From Oscillospiraceae bacterium (GTDB taxonomy: Bacteria > Bacillota > Clostridia > Oscillospirales > Oscillospiraceae), in NCBI GenBank assembly GCA_016302405.1, contig JAEDNR010000033.1:1-19768 (forward strand): a stretch of DNA of 19,768 nucleotides, given 5' to 3'. Of the stretch, positions 1 through 7,962 are shown in pieces. The position numbers and the translations under genes are program-made. Each line of letters starts with the position of its first letter. Positions within the stretch are counted from its first letter, which is position 1. The notes beneath the pieces are model-generated. The model was not told the origin of the DNA, ran no database searches, and saw only the letters and a program-made list of their open reading frames with translations.

Positions 1-39
1 GATTCCCACGCCAGTGTGCGCACTGGCTCGGAATGACAG
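1..39 (-). repeat. REP-like palindromic repeat, copy 1 (cut by window edge)
   Basis: Read on the minus strand this begins CTGTCATTCCGAG and ends GTGGGAATC around a perfect hairpin at 10-27 (GCCAGTG, loop of 4, CACTGGC). It matches the repeat at 9924-9970 and a decayed one at 10157-10205. Relative to 9924-9970, both the inner stem (final G-C versus T-A pair) and an outer pairing (ATTCC/GGAAT versus ATTGC/GCAAT) differ in a compensating way. It lies downstream of the AraC-family gene; the left end is outside the window. Confidence 0.75.
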
Positions 40-83
40 TTCTTTTATTTGTGCAATTTTTCTTTAGTGAGACAGCCCCTGTT

Positions 84-989
84 TTATCTGACGGGTTCGG
101 AGGTTTTCAGCCGGCTCTGTTTGCGGTACTGGGAGGGGGACATGCCGATGTGCTTCTGAAAGGTCCGGTTGAACTGGGAGAAGCTGAAAAAGCCGCAGGC
201 GCTGGCGGCATCCGCGATTGAGATGTCGGTGTTAATAAGCATGGCCTGGACGTTGCGGATCCGGGTCATCTGGATATAGTCGGTGAGGGTGAACCCGGTG
301 ACGTTCTTAAACTGCCGGGACAGATAATAGCTGCTGATATAAAATTTCTGGGACAGCAGCTCCAGCGACAGCTCCTCGGAGTAATGGTTGTGGATGAAGC
401 TGGCAACGGAGTAGATCTTATCCTCAATGTCCGGAATCTCCGGCTTGTTGGAGTAGAAATTTCTGTCCTTGTTCAGAAACAGCAGGGTGAGAAATTCCAC
501 AAATTTGCCGTGGATGCTGAGATTGCGCATGGGATCCGTCCGCTCCGCCATGAGGAAAATATCGTTGAGCTTCCGGTAGATGGTCTGCTGCAGCTCTGGC
601 TCGAAGCGGAAGATGGGCGGCCCATCCTGAAACATGTTCAGAAGCTGCTGGAATTCGTTGGACAGCCCCGCCACCTGCCGGGGCAGGTTAAACTGGATAA
701 TCAGCCGTCTGCAGGGCTCCCCCGCCGGATATTGGGTCTTGTGCAGCACATTGGGGGGGATCACAAAAATATCCAGAGCCTGCAATAGGTAGGGCTTTCC
801 TTCCCAGAAGTGGGTGGAGACGGGACAGAGCATGACGCAGATCTCATAAAAGGGGTGAAAATGCTGGAACTGCATGTTGTTGTCCGCGTCCCGGGTGTCG
901 TAGTCAAAGAAGTAGAAAAGACTGTCGCTTTCCTTGTTTACCCGGATGAAATACCGGTCCTGGTAGAGCACCATATTCTGGATCAGCAT
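84..989 (-). CDS. AraC-family transcriptional regulator
   Basis: A 301-residue cytoplasmic regulator with the usual AraC/XylS layout. The N-terminal half looks like a cupin sensor domain (HFHPFYEI around residues 43-50, followed by alternating beta strands and VIPPNVLH). The C-terminal 100 residues hold the two helix-turn-helix motifs, with LSLELLSQKFYISSYYLSRQFK and then ISIADAASACGFFSFSQFNRTF followed by the family hallmark GMSPSQYRKQ. The start at 989 is chosen because AAAGGAGG lies at 1000-1007 with 10 nt spacing. The reading frame stays open further upstream, but that extension is encoded by a repeat element. It is divergent from the transporter operon, so it most likely activates that operon in response to an imported sugar. 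The ligand cannot be read from the sequence. Confidence 0.93.
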   Translation of the reverse strand: MLIQNMVLYQDRYFIRVNKESDSLFYFFDYDTRDADNNMQFQHFHPFYEICVMLCPVSTHFWEGKPYLLQALDIFVIPPNVLHKTQYPAGEPCRRLIIQFNLPRQVAGLSNEFQQLLNMFQDGPPIFRFEPELQQTIYRKLNDIFLMAERTDPMRNLSIHGKFVEFLTLLFLNKDRNFYSNKPEIPDIEDKIYSVASFIHNHYSEELSLELLSQKFYISSYYLSRQFKNVTGFTLTDYIQMTRIRNVQAMLINTDISIADAASACGFFSFSQFNRTFQKHIGMSPSQYRKQSRLKTSEPVR

Positions 990-1050
990 TGTGATGCTTC
1001 CTCCTTTCCGGCGGGAAACCGCGGCTTTCTGCTTTCCGCGGCAGACGGAT

Positions 1051-1232
1051 AAATTGGAATTTAATTGACAATTGACAATGAACAATTGACAATTAAGGAA
1101 TCCCTTCGGGATGATTTAAAATAAAAAGAATTTGGACGAAAATACTCAGAATTATTTTTAAATTGTCCCGTAGGGACACAATAATTGTCAACTGTCAATT
1201 GTCAATTCGGCGAAGCCGCTAAATTCCAATTT
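1051..1232 (-). repeat. Palindromic element A (heptad-type core, AAATTGGAATTT ends)
   Basis: A 182-bp element bounded by AAATTGGAATTT (1051-1062) and its reverse complement (1221-1232). Inside each end are tandem heptads of the TTGACAA type (1065-1091 and 1183-1207). Further in are small triplet-loop hairpins: ATCCC-TTC-GGGAT at 1100-1112 and GTCCC-GTA-GGGAC at 1165-1177. A terminal mini-hairpin CGGC/GCCG lies at about 1208-1218. The reverse complement aligns nearly end to end with element B (14300-14486), which has one extra heptad. The element sits between the predicted AraC promoter and the AraC start, so it would be in that mRNA's leader. Confidence 0.9.
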
Positions 1233-1324
1233 CTCTCTCAGCTGTTTTCGGCCGATAACCTTAAACCGCGCTTATTCGGGCAGGCGCCATATGGACAAAG
1301 CGGTGTTTTTTCCTCCGCAAAGTC

Positions 1325-1353
1325 AGTTTATCACAGATTCTTTTTCTTGGCAA
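1325..1353 (-). promoter_or_regulatory. Predicted promoter of the AraC-family gene
   Basis: On the minus strand TTGCCA (1348-1353) is followed after exactly 17 nt by TAAACT (1325-1330). It stands back to back with the predicted promoter for the binding-protein gene, with only 18 nt between the two -35 boxes. The call rests on motif match and position only. Confidence 0.5.
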
Positions 1354-1371
1354 TAGAACCTCGCATATTCT

Positions 1372-1401
1372 TTGCTAAAAAATAACGAATTTGTTTATAA
1401 T
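1372..1401 (+). promoter_or_regulatory. Predicted promoter of the transporter operon
   Basis: A perfect TATAAT (1396-1401) is preceded by TTGCTA (1372-1377) at 18 nt spacing. The weak -35 box is what one expects of a promoter needing an activator, such as the divergent AraC-family protein. The predicted leader is nearly 190 nt long and A-rich. Confidence 0.6.
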
Positions 1402-1409
1402 GCTGTAAA

Positions 1410-1426
1410 ACAAATGTAAAATTTGT
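1410..1426 (+). promoter_or_regulatory. Possible operator: inverted repeat near the transcription start
   Basis: ACAAAT-N5-ATTTGT is a perfect 6-bp inverted repeat starting 9 nt after the predicted -10 box. The position fits an operator or start-region regulator site. The region is very AT-rich, so chance is a real alternative, and no protein can be assigned. Confidence 0.25.
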
Positions 1427-1598
1427 GTAATATGCGCAAAAAGCAAAAGAAAAATAAAAAAATAAGACAAGAAATGCAATATATAAATGCAAAATGAACA
1501 AACAATGCGTAGAAATTGAGAATATCTATGGTATGATAAAGCTGTACAGGTTGTACGAAAACACGACCGAAAACAATAAGAGAATTAGGAGGAAAAAC

Positions 1599-3626
1599 AT
1601 GAAGAATATGAAACAGTGGATCGCGCTGGTTCTGGCACTGGTTCTGTGCTTGGGCACCATGGCCGCTTGCGCCGCTGCCCCCGCCCCCACCACTCCCACC
1701 GAAACCGAGGCGCCTGTGGAGACCACCGCTCCCGCCGAGACCACCGCTCCTGTGGAAGAGGAAATGGTGTTCACCGAGGCTCCCTTCCTCACTGCCGCCG
1801 GTACCTACGGCAAGGTGGAGGACCGTCTGCCCGTGGCGGACGACGTGATGATCGAGTCCGTGGACGCTGCCGGCAACGCCCTGGAAATCGGCGTTTACGG
1901 CGGTGAGCTGAAGCGTTCCGCCGGCGGCGGCAACTGGGACGCCGGCAAGCCCATCGAGGAAGGCCTGTTCCGTTTCAACACCTCCGGCACCGTGGAGCCC
2001 AACGTGGCCAAGGGCTATGATGTCAGCGACGACTACACCGTCTACACCATCTACCTGCGCGAAGGCATGAAGTGGTCCGACGGCGAGCCTTTCACCGCTG
2101 AGGACTGCGTATGGTTCTACAACGCCGTGTGTCTGAACAAGGTGGACGGCAAGGGCGTCCGCTCCTGCCATAAGGATGCCAACGGCGATCCCGCCGTGGT
2201 GGAAAAGGTTGATGACACCACCTTCACCGTGACCTTCGGCACTCCCAAGTACGACTTCGTCGAGGCTCTGACCGTTGACCTCAAGTGGCACTACGCTCCC
2301 AAGCATGTCTTTGAGAAGATGGTTGACCTGGTCATCGAGAGCAAGGGCATGGAAGACGGCGACGCCAAGACCGCCAAGGAAGCGGAGGCTCTGGCCGCTG
2401 CCCAGGAAATCTGCGGCGTGGAATTCTCCGACATCGGCAAGGCCGGCAAGGAGATGCTGTACTACTTCTGGAACTACCCCGGAATCCCCACCCTGAACCC
2501 CTTTGTCCTGTCCAACGAGGAAGGCAAGAACAGCATCAAGGGCGAGTACTATGAGTTCGTCCGCAACCCCTACTACTGGAAGGTCGACGCCAAGGGCCAG
2601 CAGCTGCCCTACATGGACAAGATCGTTTACACCACCGTGCAGAACGAGACCCAGACCCTGATGCTCCTGCTGGACGGCACCGTTGACTATCAGACCATCG
2701 CCGTGCAGGATGCTCCCACCGTTCTGGACGCGGAGACCACCTCCGGCACCAAGATCAACCTCTATCAGTGGGCTCCCACCTACTGGGGCAGCGGCGAATA
2801 CCAGCTGCACCTGAACCTGGGCATCGCTGACGAGCAGAAGAACGCCCTGTTCAATAACCCCGACTTCCGTCAGGCTCTGTCCATTGCCGTTGACCGTGTG
2901 GAGATGGCCGCCACCCTGACCAACAACTGGAATGAGCCCGGCCAGGCCGCTCCTCAGGAGGGCGCTCTGGGCTACAGCGAGGAGTGGGCCAATCAGTGGA
3001 CCGAGTACGATCCTGCCAAGGCCCAGACTCTGCTGGAGAGTGCCGGCCTTACTAAGGGCAGTGACGGCTTCTATGCTTTCGCTGACGGCACCAAGTTCGA
3101 GCTGAACATCGTCTCCGTTGCCGACTCCGGCGCGGGCACCACCTATGAGTTCCTGAAGAAGTACTTCAATGCCGTGGGCATCAACTGTAACTTCAACGAC
3201 TATGACCGCAGCGTGGTGGATAACGACCTGATGGCCGGCTCCATCGAGTGCATGCTCTTCCCCGTGACCCCCATCGGCGACATCTCCATCGCTCTGAAGC
3301 CCAACTCCATGATTCCCGGCAGCGCCACCAACGTTGCCTGGTACGGCACCATGAACGAAGAGACCGCCACCGGCGATCTGAAGACCCTGATCGACCTGAA
3401 GCAAAAGCTGGACGAGACCGGTGATCCCGACGCCCGGGCCCAGATCGTCAATGACATGATGGCGCTGCACCAGAAGAATCAGTGGACCATCGGCTACATC
3501 GCGGAGGCTCCCGCCATCCACGCCGTGAATGCCCGGATCCACAACTTCCCCGATGGGCTGGTCTGGTCCGACATCTACCGTGACATGGGTATTGCCCACT
3601 GCCAGTGCTGGTTCATCCAGGAGTAA
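1599..3626 (+). CDS. Family 5 extracellular solute-binding lipoprotein of an ABC importer
   Basis: A 675-residue secreted lipoprotein. The N-terminus has Lys/Gln, a hydrophobic stretch at residues 7-22 and a lipobox-like MAAC with the lipidated Cys at 24, then a Pro/Thr/Glu-rich linker to about residue 55. The body carries family 5 (SBP_bac_5) features, including YLREGMKWSDGEPFTAEDCVW around residues 151-171 and FNNPDFRQALSIAVDR later. AGGAGG at 1587-1592 with 6 nt spacing fixes the start; an ATG 105 nt upstream has no such site. At 675 residues it is longer than the roughly 500-540 typical of DppA/OppA. Family 5 proteins bind peptides or oligosaccharides. The glycosidase neighbours favour oligosaccharides here, by inference. 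Confidence 0.93.
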   Translation: MKNMKQWIALVLALVLCLGTMAACAAAPAPTTPTETEAPVETTAPAETTAPVEEEMVFTEAPFLTAAGTYGKVEDRLPVADDVMIESVDAAGNALEIGVYGGELKRSAGGGNWDAGKPIEEGLFRFNTSGTVEPNVAKGYDVSDDYTVYTIYLREGMKWSDGEPFTAEDCVWFYNAVCLNKVDGKGVRSCHKDANGDPAVVEKVDDTTFTVTFGTPKYDFVEALTVDLKWHYAPKHVFEKMVDLVIESKGMEDGDAKTAKEAEALAAAQEICGVEFSDIGKAGKEMLYYFWNYPGIPTLNPFVLSNEEGKNSIKGEYYEFVRNPYYWKVDAKGQQLPYMDKIVYTTVQNETQTLMLLLDGTVDYQTIAVQDAPTVLDAETTSGTKINLYQWAPTYWGSGEYQLHLNLGIADEQKNALFNNPDFRQALSIAVDRVEMAATLTNNWNEPGQAAPQEGALGYSEEWANQWTEYDPAKAQTLLESAGLTKGSDGFYAFADGTKFELNIVSVADSGAGTTYEFLKKYFNAVGINCNFNDYDRSVVDNDLMAGSIECMLFPVTPIGDISIALKPNSMIPGSATNVAWYGTMNEETATGDLKTLIDLKQKLDETGDPDARAQIVNDMMALHQKNQWTIGYIAEAPAIHAVNARIHNFPDGLVWSDIYRDMGIAHCQCWFIQE

Positions 3627-3665
3627 TTTACGGACCGGCTGTTCCCAGGCTAATTTAACATAGCG

Positions 3666-3713
3666 ATGCGGGAGGCTGTTTCTACACAAACAGAAGCGCC
3701 TCCCGCATTTTTC
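3666..3713 (+). terminator. Hairpin terminator or attenuator between binding protein and permeases
   Basis: An 11-bp perfect stem (ATGCGGGAGGC at 3666-3676 pairing with 3698-3708), an inner TGTTT/AAACA pairing and a following T run (3708-3712) form a classic intrinsic terminator. It lies 40 nt after the binding-protein stop and before the permease genes. Partial read-through would give more binding protein than membrane components, as is common in ABC importer operons. Confidence 0.85.
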
Positions 3714-3748
3714 TACGACGCAAAATCCAAGAAGGAGGGAAAGAGGTA

Positions 3749-4744
3749 ATGCTCAAATACATCGGCAAACGGCTGCTGCTCTTTATTCCAACCATTCTGA
3801 TTATCTCCGTGGTCATCTTCTTCATCATCCAGCTTCCGCCCGGAGACTATGCCTCCTCCTATGCCGCCGCTATGGCGGCGGAGGGCGAGATTCTCACCCC
3901 GGAGCAGATTCAGGACCTGCGGGTCCAGTTCGGCCTGGACAAGCCCTGGTATGTCCAGTACTTCATCTGGATGACGGACATCATCACCAAGGGCGACTTC
4001 GGCTACTCCTTTGAGTACGGCCGGGATGTGTGGGCGGTCATCGGGGATTATCTGCCCCTGACCCTGGCAATTTCCTTTATTATCCTGGTGTTCCAGTACG
4101 CGGTATCCTTGCCCATCGGCATTTACTGCGCCAACCACCAGTATTCCGTGGGGGATTATATCTGGTCCTTCATCGGATTTATCGGAACGGCGACGCCCAA
4201 CTTCCTGCTGGCAATCATTGTCATGTATGTCATCTATGTGAAGACGGGCGGTATGTATCTGGGCCTGTTCAGCACGGAAATGCTGCAAAACGGCATGCGG
4301 CTGGAGTACATTCCGGAATTTTTGGGCCGGTGCCTGATCCCCATTTTCGTCATCGGCACCTCCGGCACCTGCGGCATCATCCGTACCGTCCGTGCCCAGA
4401 TGCTGGACGAGCAGGCGAGACAGTACACCCTCACGGCCCGGGCCAAGGGCTGCTCGGAAGCCACCATCACCTATAAGTACTGCCTGCGGGCGGCGCTGAA
4501 CCCCGTGGTCTCCGGCCTGTCCGGCGCCCTGCGGACCATCTTCTCCGGCTCCACCGTTTCCGCCATCGTTATGAACATGGCAATCCTGGGCCCCGTCCTG
4601 CTGAAAGCCCTGAAGTCCCAGGACATGTACCTGGCCGGTACCATTGTTCTGGTCCAGGCCATCCTGGTTGTGGTGGGCACCCTCCTGTCGGACATCGCTC
4701 TGGCATGGCTGGATCCGAGAATCCGTTTTTCGGAAAGGAGCTGA
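3749..4744 (+). CDS. ABC importer permease, OppB/DppB type
   Basis: A 331-residue integral membrane protein of the binding-protein-dependent transport inner-membrane family. It begins with the typical MLKYIGKRLLLFIPTILIIS first membrane segment. After a periplasmic loop (residues about 30-100) come further hydrophobic segments, and the cytoplasmic EAA-type loop that contacts the ATPase reads TARAKGCSEATITYKYCLRAALNP. Length fits OppB/DppB (about 306-340). AAGGAGG at 3732-3738, spaced 10 nt, supports the start. It would pair with the next gene as the channel heterodimer. The stop is 6 nt before the next start, so the two are surely cotranscribed. Confidence 0.94.
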   Translation: MLKYIGKRLLLFIPTILIISVVIFFIIQLPPGDYASSYAAAMAAEGEILTPEQIQDLRVQFGLDKPWYVQYFIWMTDIITKGDFGYSFEYGRDVWAVIGDYLPLTLAISFIILVFQYAVSLPIGIYCANHQYSVGDYIWSFIGFIGTATPNFLLAIIVMYVIYVKTGGMYLGLFSTEMLQNGMRLEYIPEFLGRCLIPIFVIGTSGTCGIIRTVRAQMLDEQARQYTLTARAKGCSEATITYKYCLRAALNPVVSGLSGALRTIFSGSTVSAIVMNMAILGPVLLKALKSQDMYLAGTIVLVQAILVVVGTLLSDIALAWLDPRIRFSERS

Positions 4745-4750
4745 GCGCAT

Positions 4751-5887
4751 TTGGCAACGCTGTTTAAGAAAAAGGAAAAGAATCAGGAGAGCACCTATCT
4801 GGCTTCCCAGTGGCAGCTCATGTGGATCAAGTTGAAAAAGCATAAGCTGGCCCGGTTCAGCATGGCGATCCTGCTGGTACTGTATCTGGGCGCCCTGTTT
4901 GCTGATTTCCTGGCTCCCTACGGTCTGGATGATTTCTCGGGCCTGTACAAGGATACCGCGCCCACCAAGGTCTACTGGCGGGATGAAAACGGCAAATTCT
5001 CCCGTCCCTTTGTGTTCAAGCTCCAGAAGATCAACGACAAGAAGACCTTTACCGTCATCACCACCGAGGACTACAGCCAGAAGTATTACGTCAAATTTTT
5101 CTGCCCCGGCATCGAGTATAAGTTTTTAGGCTTCATCCCCGGCAATGTCCACCTGTACGGCCTGGTGGACGAGCAGGGCAATGTGTCTACCGACGCGAGA
5201 ATCAATATTTTCGGCGCGGACAGCATGGGCCGTGACATCTTCTCCCGGCTGCTTTTCGGCAGCCAGGTGTCGCTGACCATTCCCTTTGTCTCCGCCGCCA
5301 TCAGCTTTGTGCTGGGTATCCTGCTCGGCGGTATCTCGGGCTACTTCGGCGGCTGGATCGATAACCTCATCCAGCGTATCATCGAAGTGATCTCCGCGGT
5401 GCCCAGTATCCCCCTGTGGCTGGCTCTGTCCGCGGCCATTCCTCCCGGAATCTCCGTCACCGCCATGTACCTGTACATTACCATCATCCTTTCCTTCATC
5501 GGCTGGACGGGGCTTGCCCGGACGGTCCGCGGCCGGTTTATTGCCCTGCGGAAGGAGGACTTCGTCATGGCCGCCCGGCTTGCCGGCGTCAGTGACTTCA
5601 AGATCATCGTCAAGCATCTGGTTCCGGGCTTTTTGAGCTACCTGATCGTGAACCTGACCCTGGGCATCCCCGGCTCCATCCTGGGCGAGACCTCCATGAG
5701 CTATCTGGGACTGGGTATGAAGTCCCCCGCCACCTCCTGGGGCGTTCTGCTGAAGGAGACCGAGGCTCTGGCTACCGTTGCCCAGTGCCCCTGGAAGATG
5801 ATCCCCCTGATCTTCGTCATTATCACCGTCCTGGCCTATAACTTCCTGGGCGACGGTATGCGGGACGCGGCGGATCCTTACAAGTAA
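4751..5887 (+). CDS. ABC importer permease, OppC/DppC type, with long extracytoplasmic insert
   Basis: A 378-residue second permease. A TTG start is chosen at 4751 because AAAGGAG lies at 4734-4740 with 10 nt spacing and no in-frame ATG fits. Residues about 20-55 form the OppC N-terminal segment (KKHKLARFSMAILLVLYLG). Residues about 57-153 are an unusually long extracytoplasmic stretch, rich in Lys, Thr and aromatic residues. The conserved FGADSMGRDIFSR (154-166) then opens the core transmembrane domain, with the EAA-type loop AARLAGVSDFKIIVKHLVPG and a C-terminal FLGDGMRDAADP typical of DppC. E. coli DppC/OppC are about 300 residues, so the extra length is mainly the insert, which may contact the large binding protein. 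Confidence 0.93.
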   Translation: MATLFKKKEKNQESTYLASQWQLMWIKLKKHKLARFSMAILLVLYLGALFADFLAPYGLDDFSGLYKDTAPTKVYWRDENGKFSRPFVFKLQKINDKKTFTVITTEDYSQKYYVKFFCPGIEYKFLGFIPGNVHLYGLVDEQGNVSTDARINIFGADSMGRDIFSRLLFGSQVSLTIPFVSAAISFVLGILLGGISGYFGGWIDNLIQRIIEVISAVPSIPLWLALSAAIPPGISVTAMYLYITIILSFIGWTGLARTVRGRFIALRKEDFVMAARLAGVSDFKIIVKHLVPGFLSYLIVNLTLGIPGSILGETSMSYLGLGMKSPATSWGVLLKETEALATVAQCPWKMIPLIFVIITVLAYNFLGDGMRDAADPYK

Positions 5888-5908
5888 ACGAGGAAAGGAG
5901 TTCGCGTG

Positions 5909-6961
5909 ATGGAAAAGCAAGACCGTGAAAAGGACCTGGTTCTGCAGGTCAAGGATCTGAAGATCAACATTAAAACCGACGACGGCATCCTGACCCCCGT
6001 CCGGGGCGTGAATTTTGAGATCGGCAAGGGCGAGACTCTGGGCCTCGTAGGCGAATCCGGCTGCGGCAAGAGCCTGACCAGCAAGGCCATCCTGGGAATC
6101 AACGCGAAAAACTGCAAGGCGGAGGGTGAGATCCTCTTTGACGCCGAGAACCTGGGCATGACGGACCTTTTGAAGCTGAAGCCCAGAGGCGAGGAGATCC
6201 GCTCCGTCCGTGGAAAGCAGATTTCCATGATCTTCCAGGAGCCCATGGTTGCCTTCTCCCCCATGTACACCATCGGCAACCAGATCAATGAGGCCACCCG
6301 GCTTCACATTACCAAGGACAAGAAGAAGGCCAAGGAAATTTCCCTGGGCGTTATGAAGAAGGTGGGTATCGCCAACGCGGAAAAGCGTTACGACCAGTAC
6401 CCCCACGAGTTCTCCGGCGGTATGCTCCAGCGGGCCCTCATCGCCATGGCCCTGGTGTGCAACCCCAAGCTTCTGATTGCCGACGAGCCCACCACAGCCC
6501 TGGACGTAACCATCCAGGCCCAGATCCTGGAGCTTATGAAGGAGCTGCAGAAGGATTTCGGCATGTCCATCCTGTTCATCACCCACGACCTGGGCACCGT
6601 GGCCCGGATGTGCGACCGGGTGGCGGTCATGTACCTGGGCAAGATCGTGGAGACCGCCCCCGCCGTGGAAATCTTCAAGAACCCCCAGCACCCCTACACC
6701 CGGGGCCTCATCGGCTCCGTCCATAAGATCGGCACCAAGGGCCAGGACAAGCTCTTCTCCATTGAGGGCACCGTGCCCGTGGCCATGAACCTGCCCAAGC
6801 GCTGCGGCTTCTATGACCGCTGCGACAAGCGTATCGAGGGCGTGTGCGACAAATGCGATCCGGAGCTGATAAACAGCGGTGAAAACCACAAGGTCGCCTG
6901 CTTTGCCTGCACAGGCTGTCCCCAGGCGGATAAATGCGGAGCGGAAGGAGGAAAAGCGTAA
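5909..6961 (+). CDS. ABC importer ATPase, OppD/DppD type
   Basis: A 350-residue cytoplasmic ATPase that powers the importer with the next gene product. Walker A GESGCGKS is at residues 48-55, the Q-loop at MIFQEP, the signature FSGGMLQ at 168-174, Walker B LLIADEPTTALD with D192-E193, and the switch histidine in ITHDLG. The C-terminus is the oligopeptide-transporter HPY-type extension, rich in Cys (CGFYDRCDKR and a later C-x2-C-type cluster). AAAGGAG at 5894-5900 is 8 nt from the ATG at 5909; a GTG three bases upstream is possible but closer than usual. The stop overlaps the next start as TAATG. Confidence 0.95.
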   Translation: MEKQDREKDLVLQVKDLKINIKTDDGILTPVRGVNFEIGKGETLGLVGESGCGKSLTSKAILGINAKNCKAEGEILFDAENLGMTDLLKLKPRGEEIRSVRGKQISMIFQEPMVAFSPMYTIGNQINEATRLHITKDKKKAKEISLGVMKKVGIANAEKRYDQYPHEFSGGMLQRALIAMALVCNPKLLIADEPTTALDVTIQAQILELMKELQKDFGMSILFITHDLGTVARMCDRVAVMYLGKIVETAPAVEIFKNPQHPYTRGLIGSVHKIGTKGQDKLFSIEGTVPVAMNLPKRCGFYDRCDKRIEGVCDKCDPELINSGENHKVACFACTGCPQADKCGAEGGKA

Positions 6962-7962
6962 TGAGCGAGCCGAAACAGATTCTGGATGTACAGCACATCC
7001 ATATGCGTTTTCACTCCAAGGGCGTCTGCGTCCGGGCCGTCACCGATGTGAGCTTCACCGTGAACGAAGGCGAGACCATCGGTATCGTGGGCGAGTCCGG
7101 CTGCGGCAAGACCACCCTGGGCCGCTGTATCGTCCGGGCCTACGAGCCCTCCGAGGGCGATGTGTACTACACCGCCGCCGACGGAGAGCGGGTCAACTTT
7201 GTTAAGATCGACAAGAAGACCATGAAGAAGTATCGCAAGGAAATCCAGATGATCTTCCAGGACCCCTATTCCTCCCTGGACCCCCGTATGACGGTTTACG
7301 ACATCATCAAGGAGCCCCTGGTTGCCAACTTCCCCAAGATGCCCAAGGACGAGATGGAGCAGCGGATCATGGACATTGCCGCCAAGGTAGGCCTCAATAC
7401 CTCCTACCTCAAGCGCTATCCCCACGCTTTCTCCGGCGGCCAGCGGCAGAGAATCGGCATCGCCCGGGCCCTGGTCCTGAATCCCCGGGTCATCGTCTGC
7501 GACGAGTCCGTTTCTGCCCTGGACGTGTCCATTCAGGCCCAGGTTATCAACCTGCTCCACGATCTGCAGCGGGATCTGAAGCTGACTTACCTCTTTATCA
7601 GCCACGACCTGTCCGTGGTGGAGTACATCTCCGACCGGGTGGCGGTCATGTACCTGGGGCGTATCGTGGAATATGCGCCCACGAAGACATTGTACTCCCG
7701 CCCCATGCACCCCTACACCGAGAGTTTGCTCTCCGCCGTTCCCGTAGCCGACCCTACGGTGCAGACCGAGCGGATCCCCCTGGAGGGCGAAATCCCCAAC
7801 CCGGCCAATCCTCCCACGGGCTGCTACTTCCATACCCGCTGCCGCTTCTGCACGGAAAAATGTAAGCAGTGCGCCCCGGAGTATAAGGAACTGGAGCCGG
7901 GCCACTTTGTAGCCTGCCACCGGGCGGAAGAGCTGAAGCTGAAGGGGTTTGACTATGAATAA
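6961..7962 (+). CDS. ABC importer ATPase, OppF/DppF type
   Basis: A 333-residue partner ATPase. Walker A GESGCGKT is at residues 44-51, the Q-loop at MIFQDPYSSLDPRM (a hallmark of OppF/DppF), the signature FSGGQRQ at 157-163, Walker B VIVCDESVSALD with D181-E182, and the switch histidine in ISHDLS. The Pro usual after the catalytic Glu is Ser, a tolerated change. A Cys-rich C-terminus (CYFHTRCRFCTEKCKQC) follows. The start at 6961 has AAGGAGG at 6945-6951, spaced 9 nt, and overlaps the previous stop by one base, showing translational coupling. An upstream in-frame start at 6934 would precede this site and is not used. Confidence 0.95.
   Translation: MSEPKQILDVQHIHMRFHSKGVCVRAVTDVSFTVNEGETIGIVGESGCGKTTLGRCIVRAYEPSEGDVYYTAADGERVNFVKIDKKTMKKYRKEIQMIFQDPYSSLDPRMTVYDIIKEPLVANFPKMPKDEMEQRIMDIAAKVGLNTSYLKRYPHAFSGGQRQRIGIARALVLNPRVIVCDESVSALDVSIQAQVINLLHDLQRDLKLTYLFISHDLSVVEYISDRVAVMYLGRIVEYAPTKTLYSRPMHPYTESLLSAVPVADPTVQTERIPLEGEIPNPANPPTGCYFHTRCRFCTEKCKQCAPEYKELEPGHFVACHRAEELKLKGFDYE

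Noticed and set aside
990..1085. Longer N-terminus for the AraC-family protein
   Set aside because: The extra residues are encoded by element A's terminal repeat and heptads, whereas the start at 989 has AAAGGAGG at proper spacing.
1065..1091. TTGACA words in the heptads as promoter -35 boxes
   Set aside because: No -10-like sequence lies 16-18 nt downstream of them in elements A or B or in the block at 9664; the words are a by-product of the heptad.
1532..1537. TATGAT as a second -10 box for the binding-protein gene
   Set aside because: No acceptable -35 box at 16-18 nt upstream; the TATAAT at 1396 is better supported.
1395..3689. Long open frame of 764 codons on the minus strand opposite the binding-protein gene
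   Set aside because: Its predicted protein is a Gly/Val/His-rich repeat-like sequence with no domain, no ribosome site, and it mirrors a clear plus-strand gene; it arises from GC-biased codon use.
5126..6889. Long minus-strand frame of 587 codons opposite the permease and ATPase
   Set aside because: Low-complexity His/Gly/Asp/Gln-rich composition and full overlap with genes carrying intact Walker motifs mark it as a shadow.
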